From positions 62,001-126,000 of the forward strand of contig MHBK01000035.1 of the NCBI GenBank assembly GCA_001804865.1: 64,000 bases of DNA. Direction: 5' to 3'. The stretch's first letter is position 1, and each line of letters opens with the position of its first letter. The position numbers and the translations under genes were made by a program. Of this stretch, positions 1 to 9,685 are shown piece after piece. Below the pieces are notes generated by a model, which was not told where the DNA came from, did not search any database, and saw nothing but the letters and a program-made list of their open reading frames with translations. This DNA is from Lentisphaerae bacterium GWF2_57_35. Lineage in GTDB: Bacteria; Verrucomicrobiota; Kiritimatiellia; CAIQIC01; GWF2-57-35.

Positions 1-220
1 CCCAGGCCGGCAGGAGATCCCAGACGATGATCACACGCTGACAGCCGGAATCAAGCAACCCTTTTGCCCATCTACCGCAATCCGTTCTCAACCGTCGCTT
101 ACTGTCAAGCGGCACAGGGGGGACGACCTCTAAATCGGGTGCTATCTTTTTCGCAAGCCAAGGCACCACTCGCGTTTCTGCGCCCTGGGGCCCGCACTCC
201 AGGATAAAGCCAACTTTCAC
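1..220 (-). CDS. Small protein coupled to AAA ATPase (partial, C-terminus outside window)
   Basis: The reading frame opens with GTG at 220 and runs off the left edge, leaving 73 codons. The start overlaps the stop of the AAA ATPase in a GTGA arrangement, so the two are probably translationally coupled. The visible N-terminus reads VKVGFILECGPQGAE, and a hydrophobic strand with VIIVWDL lies near residues 63-69. This resembles small proteins encoded beside OLD-like AAA ATPases, some described as DUF4276 or Toprim-like. That match is from memory and the family-defining part is missing. Its position as last gene of the operon suggests it is the effector or partner of the ATPase. Being a real coding frame is fairly certain; its function is not. 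Confidence 0.6.
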   Translation of the reverse strand, partial: MKVGFILECGPQGAETRVVPWLAKKIAPDLEVVPPVPLDSKRRLRTDCGRWAKGLLDSGCQRVIIVWDLLPAW

Positions 221-1428
221 GACTTTCCCCCATCCTTGAAGCGTCCGGCAGTATAAAGCTGGCCCGGAGCAAAGTTTGTTGCCCAAGATTTCACATCCGC
301 GCTATCGGATGGTCGCCAGAAACGAGGAACGCCTAACTCGTCGCGTTCGCATAAAACCAGAGTCTCCAGAGGCAAAAGGTCCAGGAAGTATGGAGAGTGC
401 GTTGTCAGCAAGACCTGACTGACTCCAGCTTGAACGGCAGATCGAATTTCCTCCAAAACCAAGTGAATGGTACGAGGGTCGAGACCATTCTCGACTTCCT
501 CGACCACAATGAAAGGCGGAGGTTGAGGACTTCGCAAGAGCGCCAACAAGGCAAGAACACGGAGAGTTCCGGTCGAGAACAGCCATCCCGGCACTTTAAA
601 GCCCTGCTCCGTCATTTGCAGATAAACCGTCCGCTCCAGTTGTGAGGTCAATGAGGGTTGTACATCGCGCGCATAGGACAGCACAAACCGCATCGACTCG
701 ACAATGCCATCATAGACTGCAACATCTTGGTCCTGAATCCATCGAAGGTATTGAGCAATGTTGCTTCCGTCCTTAGTCAATCGGACTTCTCCACTGGCTC
801 GTTTTTGAGGAGTAGGTTCGCCCATATTTTGAGGGATTAGTGTGAGGAATTGCCAACGCCCCATGCCCGCAACCCCCAAATCCTTCAGCGCCGACTCCCC
901 GTCCTCCAACCTAGTCTGAATTCTTCGTCCCTCGCCCTCGGGCCAAGGTTCATACTTGATACGTCCACGATCGTCTCGATCGATTCTGCTACGATCGCCA
1001 AACTGAACGCTCTCGTGTTGAATGAAAATTCGATCCGGCTCCTGCCCCGGCTCAGCAGTGATTTCCATATCTGCTCTGTAAGCCCCACTTCGCTTGCCCT
1101 CCATCGTCCCGCTCAACTCGAACGACATCGGGTTGATGCAGTGGGGACGATTGCGTCCGGCTGGCGGAGGTCGGTTTTTCTTTGGCGCGAAGGTTGCGTG
1201 TGAGACAGCCTTGTTCCAAGCGTGCTCAAACCCATGATGGGCGTCCATTGCGCTGTCGACATCTTTCTGGACTATCGATTCAAGCGTCTGCAATGCGTCA
1301 ATAAAACTGCTTTTACCTGAACCATTGTTTCCGATCAGGACGGTCAGGGGTTTAAGTCGGACAAGACGGCTGTCCTGAATAGCCTTGAAGTTCCGTATTC
1401 GAATGCTTTTTAGAAGTTGTTTTTTCAT
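217..1428 (-). CDS. AAA family ATPase (SMC/OLD-like, AAA_21 type)
   Basis: A 403-residue ABC/SMC-type ATPase. The N-terminus has the strand and helix typical of the family (SIRIRNFKAI) followed by Walker A GNNGSGKS at residues 33-40. A degenerate signature around TGTLRVLAL, a Walker B segment FIVVEEVENGLDP and a switch histidine in TTHSPYFLD lie in the last third. There is no long coiled coil. It overlaps the upstream methylase by four bases (ATGA) and the downstream small protein by four bases, so it belongs to one operon. Such ATPases paired with a small partner occur in anti-phage systems such as PARIS, OLD and Gabija-like modules. A defence role is inference from context; the ATPase fold is clear. 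Confidence 0.85.
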   Translation of the reverse strand: MKKQLLKSIRIRNFKAIQDSRLVRLKPLTVLIGNNGSGKSSFIDALQTLESIVQKDVDSAMDAHHGFEHAWNKAVSHATFAPKKNRPPPAGRNRPHCINPMSFELSGTMEGKRSGAYRADMEITAEPGQEPDRIFIQHESVQFGDRSRIDRDDRGRIKYEPWPEGEGRRIQTRLEDGESALKDLGVAGMGRWQFLTLIPQNMGEPTPQKRASGEVRLTKDGSNIAQYLRWIQDQDVAVYDGIVESMRFVLSYARDVQPSLTSQLERTVYLQMTEQGFKVPGWLFSTGTLRVLALLALLRSPQPPPFIVVEEVENGLDPRTIHLVLEEIRSAVQAGVSQVLLTTHSPYFLDLLPLETLVLCERDELGVPRFWRPSDSADVKSWATNFAPGQLYTAGRFKDGGKS

Positions 1429-4400
1429 TTGATCAAGCCTCTCTCAACGTCACGATAAGCGTTACGAGCCGCATCTTTGACCGGATCGGCCACAAGCGGG
1501 AACGTGGTGAGAATGTAAGCGAACTCTTCTTCGGTCAAGCCGTAGAGGTGCGCGATCAGTCCGTCCAGTTCGGCCCGGAGTTTTGCGCGCTCGACCGGGT
1601 CGATCGCCCCATCCTTGTGGCTCTTCAAGCCAACCTCTTTTGCCAATTGGTCAAACTCCGGCGTCGTGCAGATCAGTCGCGCCGCTCGATTAACAATCGG
1701 CCCAAATGCCGCGTCTTTCTCGGTTAGGCGGGGAACAGTAGTCGCGTACACCAGGAAGAAGGACACATGGTTTGTGACTTTCTGCCGGATGGTGTAGTCG
1801 AAAGCGAAACTATTAAGGACACTTAAAAGATAGAATCTCTGCTTCGGTGTTAATCCCGAGGCGGGCACATCCTCCAAACTGACGGTGTGAGGACAGAAAA
1901 CGCGTCGAGGCAAAAGAGTCGCAATCATGCATCTTTCGTTGGTGGCAGCGGCTACATCGCGAAATGCAAGGCGGTGACGCTGGTAGTCGAGAACCTGTCC
2001 CTCGTCATCATCGCCACCAAGCAATGCGGCACGTGCCTCTGACTCGTCAAGCCAGTACTTGGGTTCCCCAAGAACGGAGGAGAATTGTTGGAACAGCTTC
2101 CCTTCCACGAGAGGAATCCGTGCTTGTTTCTTCTCGGGATGATAGAGGTAACTGTCATTGGTCATGTGAAATTCGTTTTTCAGTCTGAGTGTCCATGTTG
2201 CAGCTTCCTTGAGCGGAGGGAAGCACATCAACCTGCCCGCTATTTGAACATCTGTCTCGTTCCTGAACTCCATGACTGAAATTGAATCAGGTGCAAGCTG
2301 CCGTATCAAGGCAACATCCATCGGAAGATGATTCTCTGGGGCATGCAAAAAATCGTCCAAGTTCTCCGGTTCTACCGCCTCACGGGGGTTGATGCGAAAA
2401 GCGGCGCGGAATACTTCGGTTTGGCCACCCTTGGCGAAGGAGAGAATACAGAACTTGAAGGCGTGATGGACGGCTTCGAAAATGAATTTCTCGTTAGATA
2501 GGCCAAAGAGAGTGTCTACCCCGGACGCGCCAAACAACATCTCGCGCAACTGCTTTGTCCCAAGGTCGGTATAGACGCCGCTAGGGATAATGATGCCGCA
2601 CCGACCACCCGCCCGCAGTAGGTTGTGGCACTGTTCCAGAAAGAGTTTGTAGAGGTTGATATCCGTCCCGGCCTTTTTCCCGTCCACGACGCTGATCTGA
2701 TTCTTGTACTGTGAAGCGGAGCGGTAAAAGGCGCTAACATGCGGATACTCGCTCTGGTACTTCAACCATGCTTTGCGGACATCTCCGTCCTTGAGAAGTT
2801 TGGCTTGTTCTTTCTCGAAGTCCTTGATGGTCATATTTTTCTTGCTGACCAAGTCGGAGAAATCTTCGAAAAACTCTTTGGCGTTAGGCTTGAAGATTTC
2901 CCATGGAGGGTTAGTGATGATGGCGTCAAATCCGCCGCGCCGGTTCAGTATTTCGTCGAATTCATAGCCCCAGTGGAAAGGCTTAAGGGCCTCGATATCG
3001 GAGATCTTTAAGGCTCGTTTAACCGGCCGGCCTTCATCCTTTTTCTTTTCGTCCCAAGTCGCTTGCTCATACTTAATGCCCAGCCTGGTGAACTCGCTGG
3101 CAAGGATTTCATTCAGCGTGCCGATGGCCTCCATCTTTTTAGCCTGAATGCCATCCCGCAATTCTTGCATATCCGTCCCGCATCCCTGGGCTACCCTATA
3201 CAGACCAATCGCGTCGTTCTTTTCCTCGAGAATTTGCCGGTAGCTCTTGCGGAAAAAATCAGCCGGGTTTCGCTTCTCGAATTCCTCGTCATCCACATGC
3301 ATCAAGCCGATCAAAGAATTGCCGGCCATGATGTTGAATTCGATGTTCGGGAGGGGCTCCAGATCGTCCACCGAGTTGGCGGAGGCGACAAGGGCGAGAA
3401 AGAGGCGGAGCTTTGCGATTTCGATCGCCTCTTCCATGATATCCACGCCAAAGAGATTATTCGTAATGATGCTGCGCTTGATGAAATACGAAACGCTCCT
3501 GTGTTCCTTTTGCGTCTTCCTCAACCAGTCCTGCAGACCATGATCGCTCAAAAACTCAATCTTGCCGATCACGGCGGAATAGACGTTGATCAGCGTCTTC
3601 ATAGCCGACACGAGGAATGCGGCGGACCCACAGGCCGGGTCGAGCAGACGAAGATTCGGCAAAACGTCGTTCAATAACTTCTTGCAGAGCGGCGCGTCAA
3701 GAGCGAGCAGGAGGTCGCCCATGCTGTCGAAGGATCGCGCAGCCTTTCCTCCTGCGTTCGCCACGCCATCCAGAATCAAGCGGTGGATTGTGCGTTCGCA
3801 CAGGTATTCGGTGATTTCCGGGCGGGTGTAATAGGCTCCAAATGCTTTCTGGTTGATGTATTTTTCGAAGATATACCCGAGAACGTCGGGGTTAATTTCG
3901 TTGGCCTCGCCGCCGGGCGTGTCGTTCAGGTTCCAGGAATAGCGTTCGAAGAGGGCGAACAGGTTTGCGAAAGCCTTATCCGGAACTGAAATATCCGGCC
4001 AATCAAGCTCGATGCGATGATGTAGAAATAGTCCGCCATTCAGGTACTTGATCTTCCCAAGAAGCGTGTTGATCTTGGCGCTTCGCTTGTCTTCCGGCTT
4101 GGCGAAACCCTCGAAGAAGAGAGCCTTCAGGAACTTCTCGTAATACCGATCTTGGCCTTGCTCGCAACTTTGTTCCAGCTTGTTTTGAAGGTAACGGCCA
4201 TCCCCGTCGTTGAGGTAGAGTTTGCGTTGCAAAAAGTAGATGAACATTAGGCGATTGAGCAGGACGGAGGCATACCAGCGCCGGTCCCGCTCGTCGTCGA
4301 TGCCCTGGATGAGGTTCAGGAATTCAAGGTGTTGCTCCTGAAACTCGCCGTAGAACTTCTTGGTAACTCGCTCGATATCGAGAGCTTCTTTCAGGCGGTC

Positions 4401-4862
4401 GGCCACTTCAACCAGCGGAACGTTGCCAGCCTCGTCGAAGTCGCTGATGTCGAAGACCATTGAATTGAGTTTGCTCAAGAAGAGGTCAGCCGGCTGGCCG
4501 CGGACATAGATGTGGTCGCGAGCGGAAGTTTTGCCGTCCTGCCGCTTGACCCAATACCAGAGGCTTTGCGTGCGGCGTTCGTCCACGAAGATCAGAAGAT
4601 TCTCGTGATGCAACGCGGATATTTCCTTGTGAAGGGCGGCTCGGATTTTGGCGTCAGGAATCTGTCCGTTCTGGGCTGTAATCTCAAGAACCATGACACC
4701 GGCCAGCTGGGCGAGTTGCCGTCGCGTAAAGGCGGCCTCTTTATACGTCATGGCGACCGTTTGACGGGAAACAGGTTGTGACCAACCGAGTTCCTCGATA
4801 AACAGTTTCGAGAAATCGAAATCCGTCAGGCATTTCCGTGCGTTCTTCAGATCAAGGGACAT
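1425..4862 (-). CDS. Adenine-specific DNA methyltransferase, large Eco57I/PglX-like
   Basis: A large N6-adenine DNA methylase of about 1145 residues. The SAM-binding motif I is LLDPACGSAAF near residue 407 and the catalytic motif IV is NPPW near residue 650. The N-terminal 350 residues are helical, and about 350 residues after the catalytic core form a likely target-recognition region. The size and motif order fit Eco57I-type or PglX-like methylases. The start chosen is ATG 4862, preceded by a GGAA stretch and 18 bases after the helicase stop. An upstream in-frame start at 4904 would overlap the helicase gene by 25 bases and adds an unlikely acidic leader. No separate endonuclease domain is visible; cleavage could come from the PLD domain of the upstream helicase. 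Base composition is less GC-rich than the rest of the window, consistent with transfer. Confidence 0.88.
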   Translation of the reverse strand: MSLDLKNARKCLTDFDFSKLFIEELGWSQPVSRQTVAMTYKEAAFTRRQLAQLAGVMVLEITAQNGQIPDAKIRAALHKEISALHHENLLIFVDERRTQSLWYWVKRQDGKTSARDHIYVRGQPADLFLSKLNSMVFDISDFDEAGNVPLVEVADRLKEALDIERVTKKFYGEFQEQHLEFLNLIQGIDDERDRRWYASVLLNRLMFIYFLQRKLYLNDGDGRYLQNKLEQSCEQGQDRYYEKFLKALFFEGFAKPEDKRSAKINTLLGKIKYLNGGLFLHHRIELDWPDISVPDKAFANLFALFERYSWNLNDTPGGEANEINPDVLGYIFEKYINQKAFGAYYTRPEITEYLCERTIHRLILDGVANAGGKAARSFDSMGDLLLALDAPLCKKLLNDVLPNLRLLDPACGSAAFLVSAMKTLINVYSAVIGKIEFLSDHGLQDWLRKTQKEHRSVSYFIKRSIITNNLFGVDIMEEAIEIAKLRLFLALVASANSVDDLEPLPNIEFNIMAGNSLIGLMHVDDEEFEKRNPADFFRKSYRQILEEKNDAIGLYRVAQGCGTDMQELRDGIQAKKMEAIGTLNEILASEFTRLGIKYEQATWDEKKKDEGRPVKRALKISDIEALKPFHWGYEFDEILNRRGGFDAIITNPPWEIFKPNAKEFFEDFSDLVSKKNMTIKDFEKEQAKLLKDGDVRKAWLKYQSEYPHVSAFYRSASQYKNQISVVDGKKAGTDINLYKLFLEQCHNLLRAGGRCGIIIPSGVYTDLGTKQLREMLFGASGVDTLFGLSNEKFIFEAVHHAFKFCILSFAKGGQTEVFRAAFRINPREAVEPENLDDFLHAPENHLPMDVALIRQLAPDSISVMEFRNETDVQIAGRLMCFPPLKEAATWTLRLKNEFHMTNDSYLYHPEKKQARIPLVEGKLFQQFSSVLGEPKYWLDESEARAALLGGDDDEGQVLDYQRHRLAFRDVAAATNERCMIATLLPRRVFCPHTVSLEDVPASGLTPKQRFYLLSVLNSFAFDYTIRQKVTNHVSFFLVYATTVPRLTEKDAAFGPIVNRAARLICTTPEFDQLAKEVGLKSHKDGAIDPVERAKLRAELDGLIAHLYGLTEEEFAYILTTFPLVADPVKDAARNAYRDVERGLIK

Positions 4863-4879
4863 ATCGTTTTTTCCATCTT

Positions 4880-7800
4880 CTACTTCGCTAACCCCATCGA
4901 ACAAATGATTCTGGGCTCTTGCACCTGATCTTCCTCGTGAATCAGGCAGAGCCGTTCTTCCTGCCGCAACGCAATGACCAGCGAGGCCAAGTCCTGGTCT
5001 GCAATACCCGAACGCAGTTGGCGATTAAGGGTATCCACGGCCGCTTGGCGCAACGGATAGCGGTAGATTTCCTCAATCGCCTTTACCAATTCCGGCGACT
5101 CGAAGAGCGTTCCCTTGACCTCTTCAGCGTACCGTTTGAGCCGTTCATACGTGCGGAACCGCGCCCCGGACGGTCGGCCAAGCTGGCCGCCGACGGTCTT
5201 TTCCTCCGCGACAATCAACTCGACGGCCTTCCTTACCAGTTCATGATGATTTGGCTTCCGCGGCAAAGCCGCGGCATCCGGCTTACATTCAGCCATTCGC
5301 AAAATTTGGTACTGAGACTCGGTGACGCTCTTGCCGTGGTCATCCATCCACGCCAGCGCATCGTTTCCTTCCGGGGTCTTCATATAAACCAGAACGCCGG
5401 AGGCGTTTTCGAAGGCCAGCTTTCGATCTTCGATTGAGGGCGGCACAGTTCCCTGTTTCGTCGAATACACTACGGACGGCAACCCTTCGACCGTCTTTTC
5501 CAGCGCCGGCTCGCGATCGATGGCATTTTTCCATATCTGGTAAGCGTACGAGGCCAGGTCCACTTCCGTGTCCGCCTCGCCATCCAGAATATCCGCCTTC
5601 TCGTTGTAGAGGTCCAGGACGACTTCATCGTTGCGGTCATCCTCGAAGAAGGCTTCGTCGGTCCCGACCACCTCGGCGTTTTCGTGCAAACGCTGACGGA
5701 TGCGCGAGCGGAGGCGGATGATCCGTTCGACCCCATCGGCGGGCAGGAAGGAATAGCACACGATATTCCCGGACTTCTGCCCAATACGATCCACACGCCC
5801 CACACGCTGAATGAGTCGGATAATGGCCCAAGGCAGATCGAAATTGACCACTATGGCGCAGTCTTGAAGATTTTGGCCTTCACTCAGCACGTCCGTGGCA
5901 ATCAGCACGCGCAATTCATCGTCCGGTTTCACCTGGTCGCGCTTGTTATTGCTGTGCGGACTAAATCTCCAAGCCAGCGCGGCGGGATCGTAAGAGTCGC
6001 CGGTTACGCCGGCCGCCTGCTGCAAGCCCTTTGCACGAAGCTGGGCTTCCAAATAGCGGACCGTGTCCGCAAACTGAGTGAAGACCAAAACCTTTTCTGC
6101 CGGGTGCTGCTTCGTCAAAAGATCGAGCAGTCTGGAAAGTTTGGCGTCCTGGTCAGGATTCCACTCGCCCGCGTCATGGACCACGTCGAGCAGCGATTCC
6201 GCGTCCGTGAGGAGATCCTTTTCCAATGACGGAACGAAAAGATCGGCCCTAAGCCACTTGAAACGCTTCGGATATTTTTGCGCATACTCCTCATAAACTT
6301 CCGCGGCCCTGCGCTTGAAATCGTCTTCCGTCCGAAGCGTCCTTAATACCGTTTCGACCTCGGGGGAAGCCTCGTTCTCGTCGGTGAAAAGCTCCATGTC
6401 CCCGATGTTGCTATCGGCATCTTCGTCAAATATGCGCGAATCGAGAATGCCAATATCCTGGGCGCCCAAAGGCAAAGGCAGATTCCTCCCGATGGCGTGA
6501 AGATAAACGTAATTTCGCAGAATATGGCGTTCAATGGACTGCATGAAAGCTTGGCCGCTGCTTTCGAGCCGCTTGAAAAGGCCCGTGCGGCAGAAACCTT
6601 TGAGTCGTTGGCCTGCGCGCGAAAGATTCTGAATCACCTTTTGCTCGATGGGCGTTGGGGGCTGATGCGGCGAGGCATGCAAGTAATTGCCAAGACCATA
6701 TCGCGGCAAACTCAGCGCATTGATCGCGTCCACGACGCTGGGCGAGTACAGGCGGGCATATTGATCTTCATCGTTCTTGTCCGAAATCTTGAATTTGACC
6801 GTCTTAGGCCGCCGCAAAGGAAAATAGGAGCGAGTCCCGTCCTCAAACGTCAGAAACTTTCGTCCATTGGCCGGGTCCGTTTGCGCATAGTTCTGCTGGA
6901 TAAAACTTCGAGTGCGGCGAACGAGATAGAGCCGCATGAGATCGCGCCAATCGTCGGCATAGAAACTTTTTTCGAATGCGGCCAGCGAACGGACGGGGCA
7001 CTGGTGTCGCCGAATGAATTCTGTTTCGCCAAGCTCCTTGAGAAGTTGCTCGGGGCGAATGCCGAGGTCTTTATCTTCCTTTACGAACAGCCGGAGTTGG
7101 TTCGAGAGATCGAGATACGTTTTGTTATACGGCGTCGCTGAAAGGAGGATGCACTTGCTTTCGTTTTCCTCGACATACTCCTGGATAGCGCGGAAACGCC
7201 TACCCTCCCGATTACGGAGGTTATGGCTTTCGTCAATCAGAACAAGGCGATATCGCCTTAGTTTGGGTAATTCGCGCGTAACCTGGCTGACCGACACCAC
7301 ATGCGCCCGCAGGCGGTATTGTTGGCGGCAATCCTGCCACATGGGCACAAGATTCTTTGGACAAATAATGAGAGTTTCCAACCCATGATCGTCTTCCATG
7401 ATCCGGGCAACAGCGGTCGCCATGAGCGTCTTGCCCAAGCCAACCACATCGCCAATCAGAACACCGCCTCGCTTGTTCAAATGATGAGCCGCAATCTTCA
7501 CAGCGGCTTTCTGAAATTCAAAAAGTTTAGTCCCGAAATCCCGAGGAATGGCAAACTCCGTCAGCCCGGCCCGAGCTTCCTGTGACAGGTGATAAGCAAT
7601 CTTGAGGTAGATATGATAAGGCGATACCGGTTCGACGCGCGCCCAACTCGTTTCGATGATTTCAACCAGTTCTTTTGAAATATCAAGACACCAGCGGTCA
7701 TTCCAACGGTCTTCAAACCATTGGGCAAGTTTCTTGCAGGCGTCGTGATCCATTACGTCAATATTCAATTCGCCTTGATGTCGCAGCCCCGAAAAAGTGA

Positions 7801-8287
7801 GATTGCTGCTGCCCAAATAGCCGACCATCGGGTTGATCGGGTCGGGCCGGAAAAGAAGATAAAGCTTTGCGTGCAGAGGATGTCCGAGGAACAACTTCAC
7901 GACAACCTTTCTTGCCTTAATTTGCGCGGCAAGCCGACGAAGCCCCGCTTCATCTTCATCGGTAGGAATACCACAAGCCAATTGTTCCCGAAATTCTTCG
8001 GCAAGTCGCCGTTTGAGCCTCAGCGCTGTTTGGTTGTCGAGAGGATGCCCATGTCCGACAACGCTCAGGTGCGTTCGCAGTTCATCGGCGGGCAACCGTT
8101 GCATGCCAACCAAAAGACGACAGCAATTTTCATCGCCACCGGACCAAGCCTCAATTTGATCGTCTAACTGTTTCCAGCCGCGGAGATTGAAATATCCAAC
8201 GCAAAAGTCGCCGCGATCAGCTAGAGGCAACGCATTCCGCAAAGCGGAAAGCAACGTCTCCTCGATATTGTCGAATATCCTTGGCAT
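4880..8287 (-). CDS. PLD-nuclease domain / SNF2-family helicase
   Basis: An 1135-residue protein with two parts. Residues about 20-200 form a phospholipase-D-like domain with one HxK motif (HAK, 139-141) and a GSSN strand at 159-162, as in PLD-type nucleases. Residues about 255-850 form a superfamily 2 SNF2-like helicase: Walker A GDVVGLGKT at 279-287, DESH at 352-355, LSATP, and motif VI QRVGRVDRIGQ. The last 250 residues are unassigned. It is the first gene of the operon; a weak TATACAAT-like box lies upstream near 8315-8322. In DISARM and related systems a SNF2 helicase (DrmD) accompanies an adenine methylase, but DrmA, DrmB and a separate DrmC are absent here. A role as translocase-nuclease in restriction is inferred. 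Confidence 0.88.
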   Translation of the reverse strand: MPRIFDNIEETLLSALRNALPLADRGDFCVGYFNLRGWKQLDDQIEAWSGGDENCCRLLVGMQRLPADELRTHLSVVGHGHPLDNQTALRLKRRLAEEFREQLACGIPTDEDEAGLRRLAAQIKARKVVVKLFLGHPLHAKLYLLFRPDPINPMVGYLGSSNLTFSGLRHQGELNIDVMDHDACKKLAQWFEDRWNDRWCLDISKELVEIIETSWARVEPVSPYHIYLKIAYHLSQEARAGLTEFAIPRDFGTKLFEFQKAAVKIAAHHLNKRGGVLIGDVVGLGKTLMATAVARIMEDDHGLETLIICPKNLVPMWQDCRQQYRLRAHVVSVSQVTRELPKLRRYRLVLIDESHNLRNREGRRFRAIQEYVEENESKCILLSATPYNKTYLDLSNQLRLFVKEDKDLGIRPEQLLKELGETEFIRRHQCPVRSLAAFEKSFYADDWRDLMRLYLVRRTRSFIQQNYAQTDPANGRKFLTFEDGTRSYFPLRRPKTVKFKISDKNDEDQYARLYSPSVVDAINALSLPRYGLGNYLHASPHQPPTPIEQKVIQNLSRAGQRLKGFCRTGLFKRLESSGQAFMQSIERHILRNYVYLHAIGRNLPLPLGAQDIGILDSRIFDEDADSNIGDMELFTDENEASPEVETVLRTLRTEDDFKRRAAEVYEEYAQKYPKRFKWLRADLFVPSLEKDLLTDAESLLDVVHDAGEWNPDQDAKLSRLLDLLTKQHPAEKVLVFTQFADTVRYLEAQLRAKGLQQAAGVTGDSYDPAALAWRFSPHSNNKRDQVKPDDELRVLIATDVLSEGQNLQDCAIVVNFDLPWAIIRLIQRVGRVDRIGQKSGNIVCYSFLPADGVERIIRLRSRIRQRLHENAEVVGTDEAFFEDDRNDEVVLDLYNEKADILDGEADTEVDLASYAYQIWKNAIDREPALEKTVEGLPSVVYSTKQGTVPPSIEDRKLAFENASGVLVYMKTPEGNDALAWMDDHGKSVTESQYQILRMAECKPDAAALPRKPNHHELVRKAVELIVAEEKTVGGQLGRPSGARFRTYERLKRYAEEVKGTLFESPELVKAIEEIYRYPLRQAAVDTLNRQLRSGIADQDLASLVIALRQEERLCLIHEEDQVQEPRIICSMGLAK

Positions 8288-8448
8288 AGGCGCAACCTGG
8301 TAAATACAAGCTGATTGTATAGCGCATCACAGAATTGAAGTCGAGAACAGCGCTCGCAATAATATCAGAAACGGGATGCCGTATTGGCTATCGCTGTTTG
8401 GACAGGATGCAGAAAACAGGCAGGAGAGACGCCGACTCAAACAACAGG

Positions 8449-9672
8449 TTATTTGTCGATGGATATTTTGATGCCGCGCCGAACGAAGGTCGGGATGTCG
8501 AGGTCTTCGCCGTTATAGAGCGTCGGTTCCACTTTGCTGAACAAGCGGCCTTTTTCGTTGGATTCGAAATCCAGCGTGGCTTGAATGCCTTTTTTGCGGG
8601 CGGCCCGGCCTTCGGCAGAGAGGTCCATGACCAGTTCCGGCTCTTTCTCCACCTTGGACGTCGACTTGGAGGCGGCGGGTGCAGGCGCAGCCGGTGCGGG
8701 AGGCGTTTCGTCCCAATTGTCCGCGGCCAGAACGGTCAGCGCCAAGCGGCCTTTCCACTCGGGATTGATGGTTGCGCCCATCGCCAGGCGCGCGTCGGGC
8801 CGGGCAATGGCTTTCAAATGCGCCATGATGGTCTGGATGTCCATCAGGGTCAGGTCCATGCCGCCGACTATGCTGATCAACAAGGCTTCGGATTGAGCCA
8901 ACACATTTCCATGATCCAGCAACGGCCCCGCCGTAATGGAATGCAACGCCTGGGCGCTTTTTTCCGAGCCTTCGCCTTCGCCGTAGCCGAACGAGCAGGA
9001 ACCGCCGCTGTGTTCCACCAGATTCCGCAAATCCGCAAAGTCCAGATTGATCATGCCGTTCTGGGTCAGCAGCCGCCAGAGACTTTGTATGCCGGTTCCG
9101 ATCATTTGATCGGACGTCTCGAAAGCACTGATCAGGCTGGTTTTGTCGGGCACCATTTCCAGCAAGTTCTGATTCGGCAGGCAAACCACCGCGTCGGCCT
9201 CCATCTTCAGGGCTCTTAAACCGTCGCGGGCGTGTTCGGTCCGGCGCTCGCCCTCGAAATCGAAAGGCATGGACACAAAGCATAGCGTCAGGGCGCCCTC
9301 CTCGCGCGCTATCCGCGCCAGGATCGGCGCGGCGCCGGTTCCCGTGCCTCCGCCCAAGGCCGCGACAATAATCACCAGGTGAGAATGCGCGACCAGACCT
9401 CGCAGCCGATCGACATCGTCCTCCGCCGCCATTTTTCCGGCAGATACGTCGCCGCCCGCGCCCAACCCCTTGGTGATGTTGCGCCCGATCTGAATGCGTT
9501 GCGACACCTCGCAGGCGCCCAAGGCCTTCAGATCCGTGTTGATCACAGCCGCCTCGGGACCCTCGGACCAGCTCTTAACCATGCGGTCCACGACGTTCGA
9601 TCCGCCGCCGCCTACGCCGGCCACAAGGATTTTCTGCAAGGGGACCGACTCGTTATGTTCAAAAAAACTCAT
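8449..9672 (-). CDS. ftsZ: Cell division protein FtsZ
   Basis: Tubulin-like GTPase of about 407 residues that forms the Z ring. The nucleotide-binding loop GGGTGTGAAP is near residue 109, the N-terminal glycine loop is AGVGGGGSN, and the T7-like loop reads NLDFADL. The C-terminus carries a membrane-adaptor-binding peptide, DLDIPTFVRRG, after a linker rich in Ala and Pro. ATG 9672 is chosen; an in-frame TTG at 9681 would add three residues. It follows ftsA by 13 bases and ends the ddl-ftsQ-ftsA-ftsZ series, so it is probably co-transcribed with them. Confidence 0.97.
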   Translation of the reverse strand: MSFFEHNESVPLQKILVAGVGGGGSNVVDRMVKSWSEGPEAAVINTDLKALGACEVSQRIQIGRNITKGLGAGGDVSAGKMAAEDDVDRLRGLVAHSHLVIIVAALGGGTGTGAAPILARIAREEGALTLCFVSMPFDFEGERRTEHARDGLRALKMEADAVVCLPNQNLLEMVPDKTSLISAFETSDQMIGTGIQSLWRLLTQNGMINLDFADLRNLVEHSGGSCSFGYGEGEGSEKSAQALHSITAGPLLDHGNVLAQSEALLISIVGGMDLTLMDIQTIMAHLKAIARPDARLAMGATINPEWKGRLALTVLAADNWDETPPAPAAPAPAASKSTSKVEKEPELVMDLSAEGRAARKKGIQATLDFESNEKGRLFSKVEPTLYNGEDLDIPTFVRRGIKISIDK

Positions 9673-9685
9673 AATCTTCAACCGG

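Noticed and set aside
1425..8287. Assignment as DISARM or BREX
   Set aside because: DrmA, DrmB, PglZ, BrxC and BrxL are all absent; only helicase and methylase resemblance is present.
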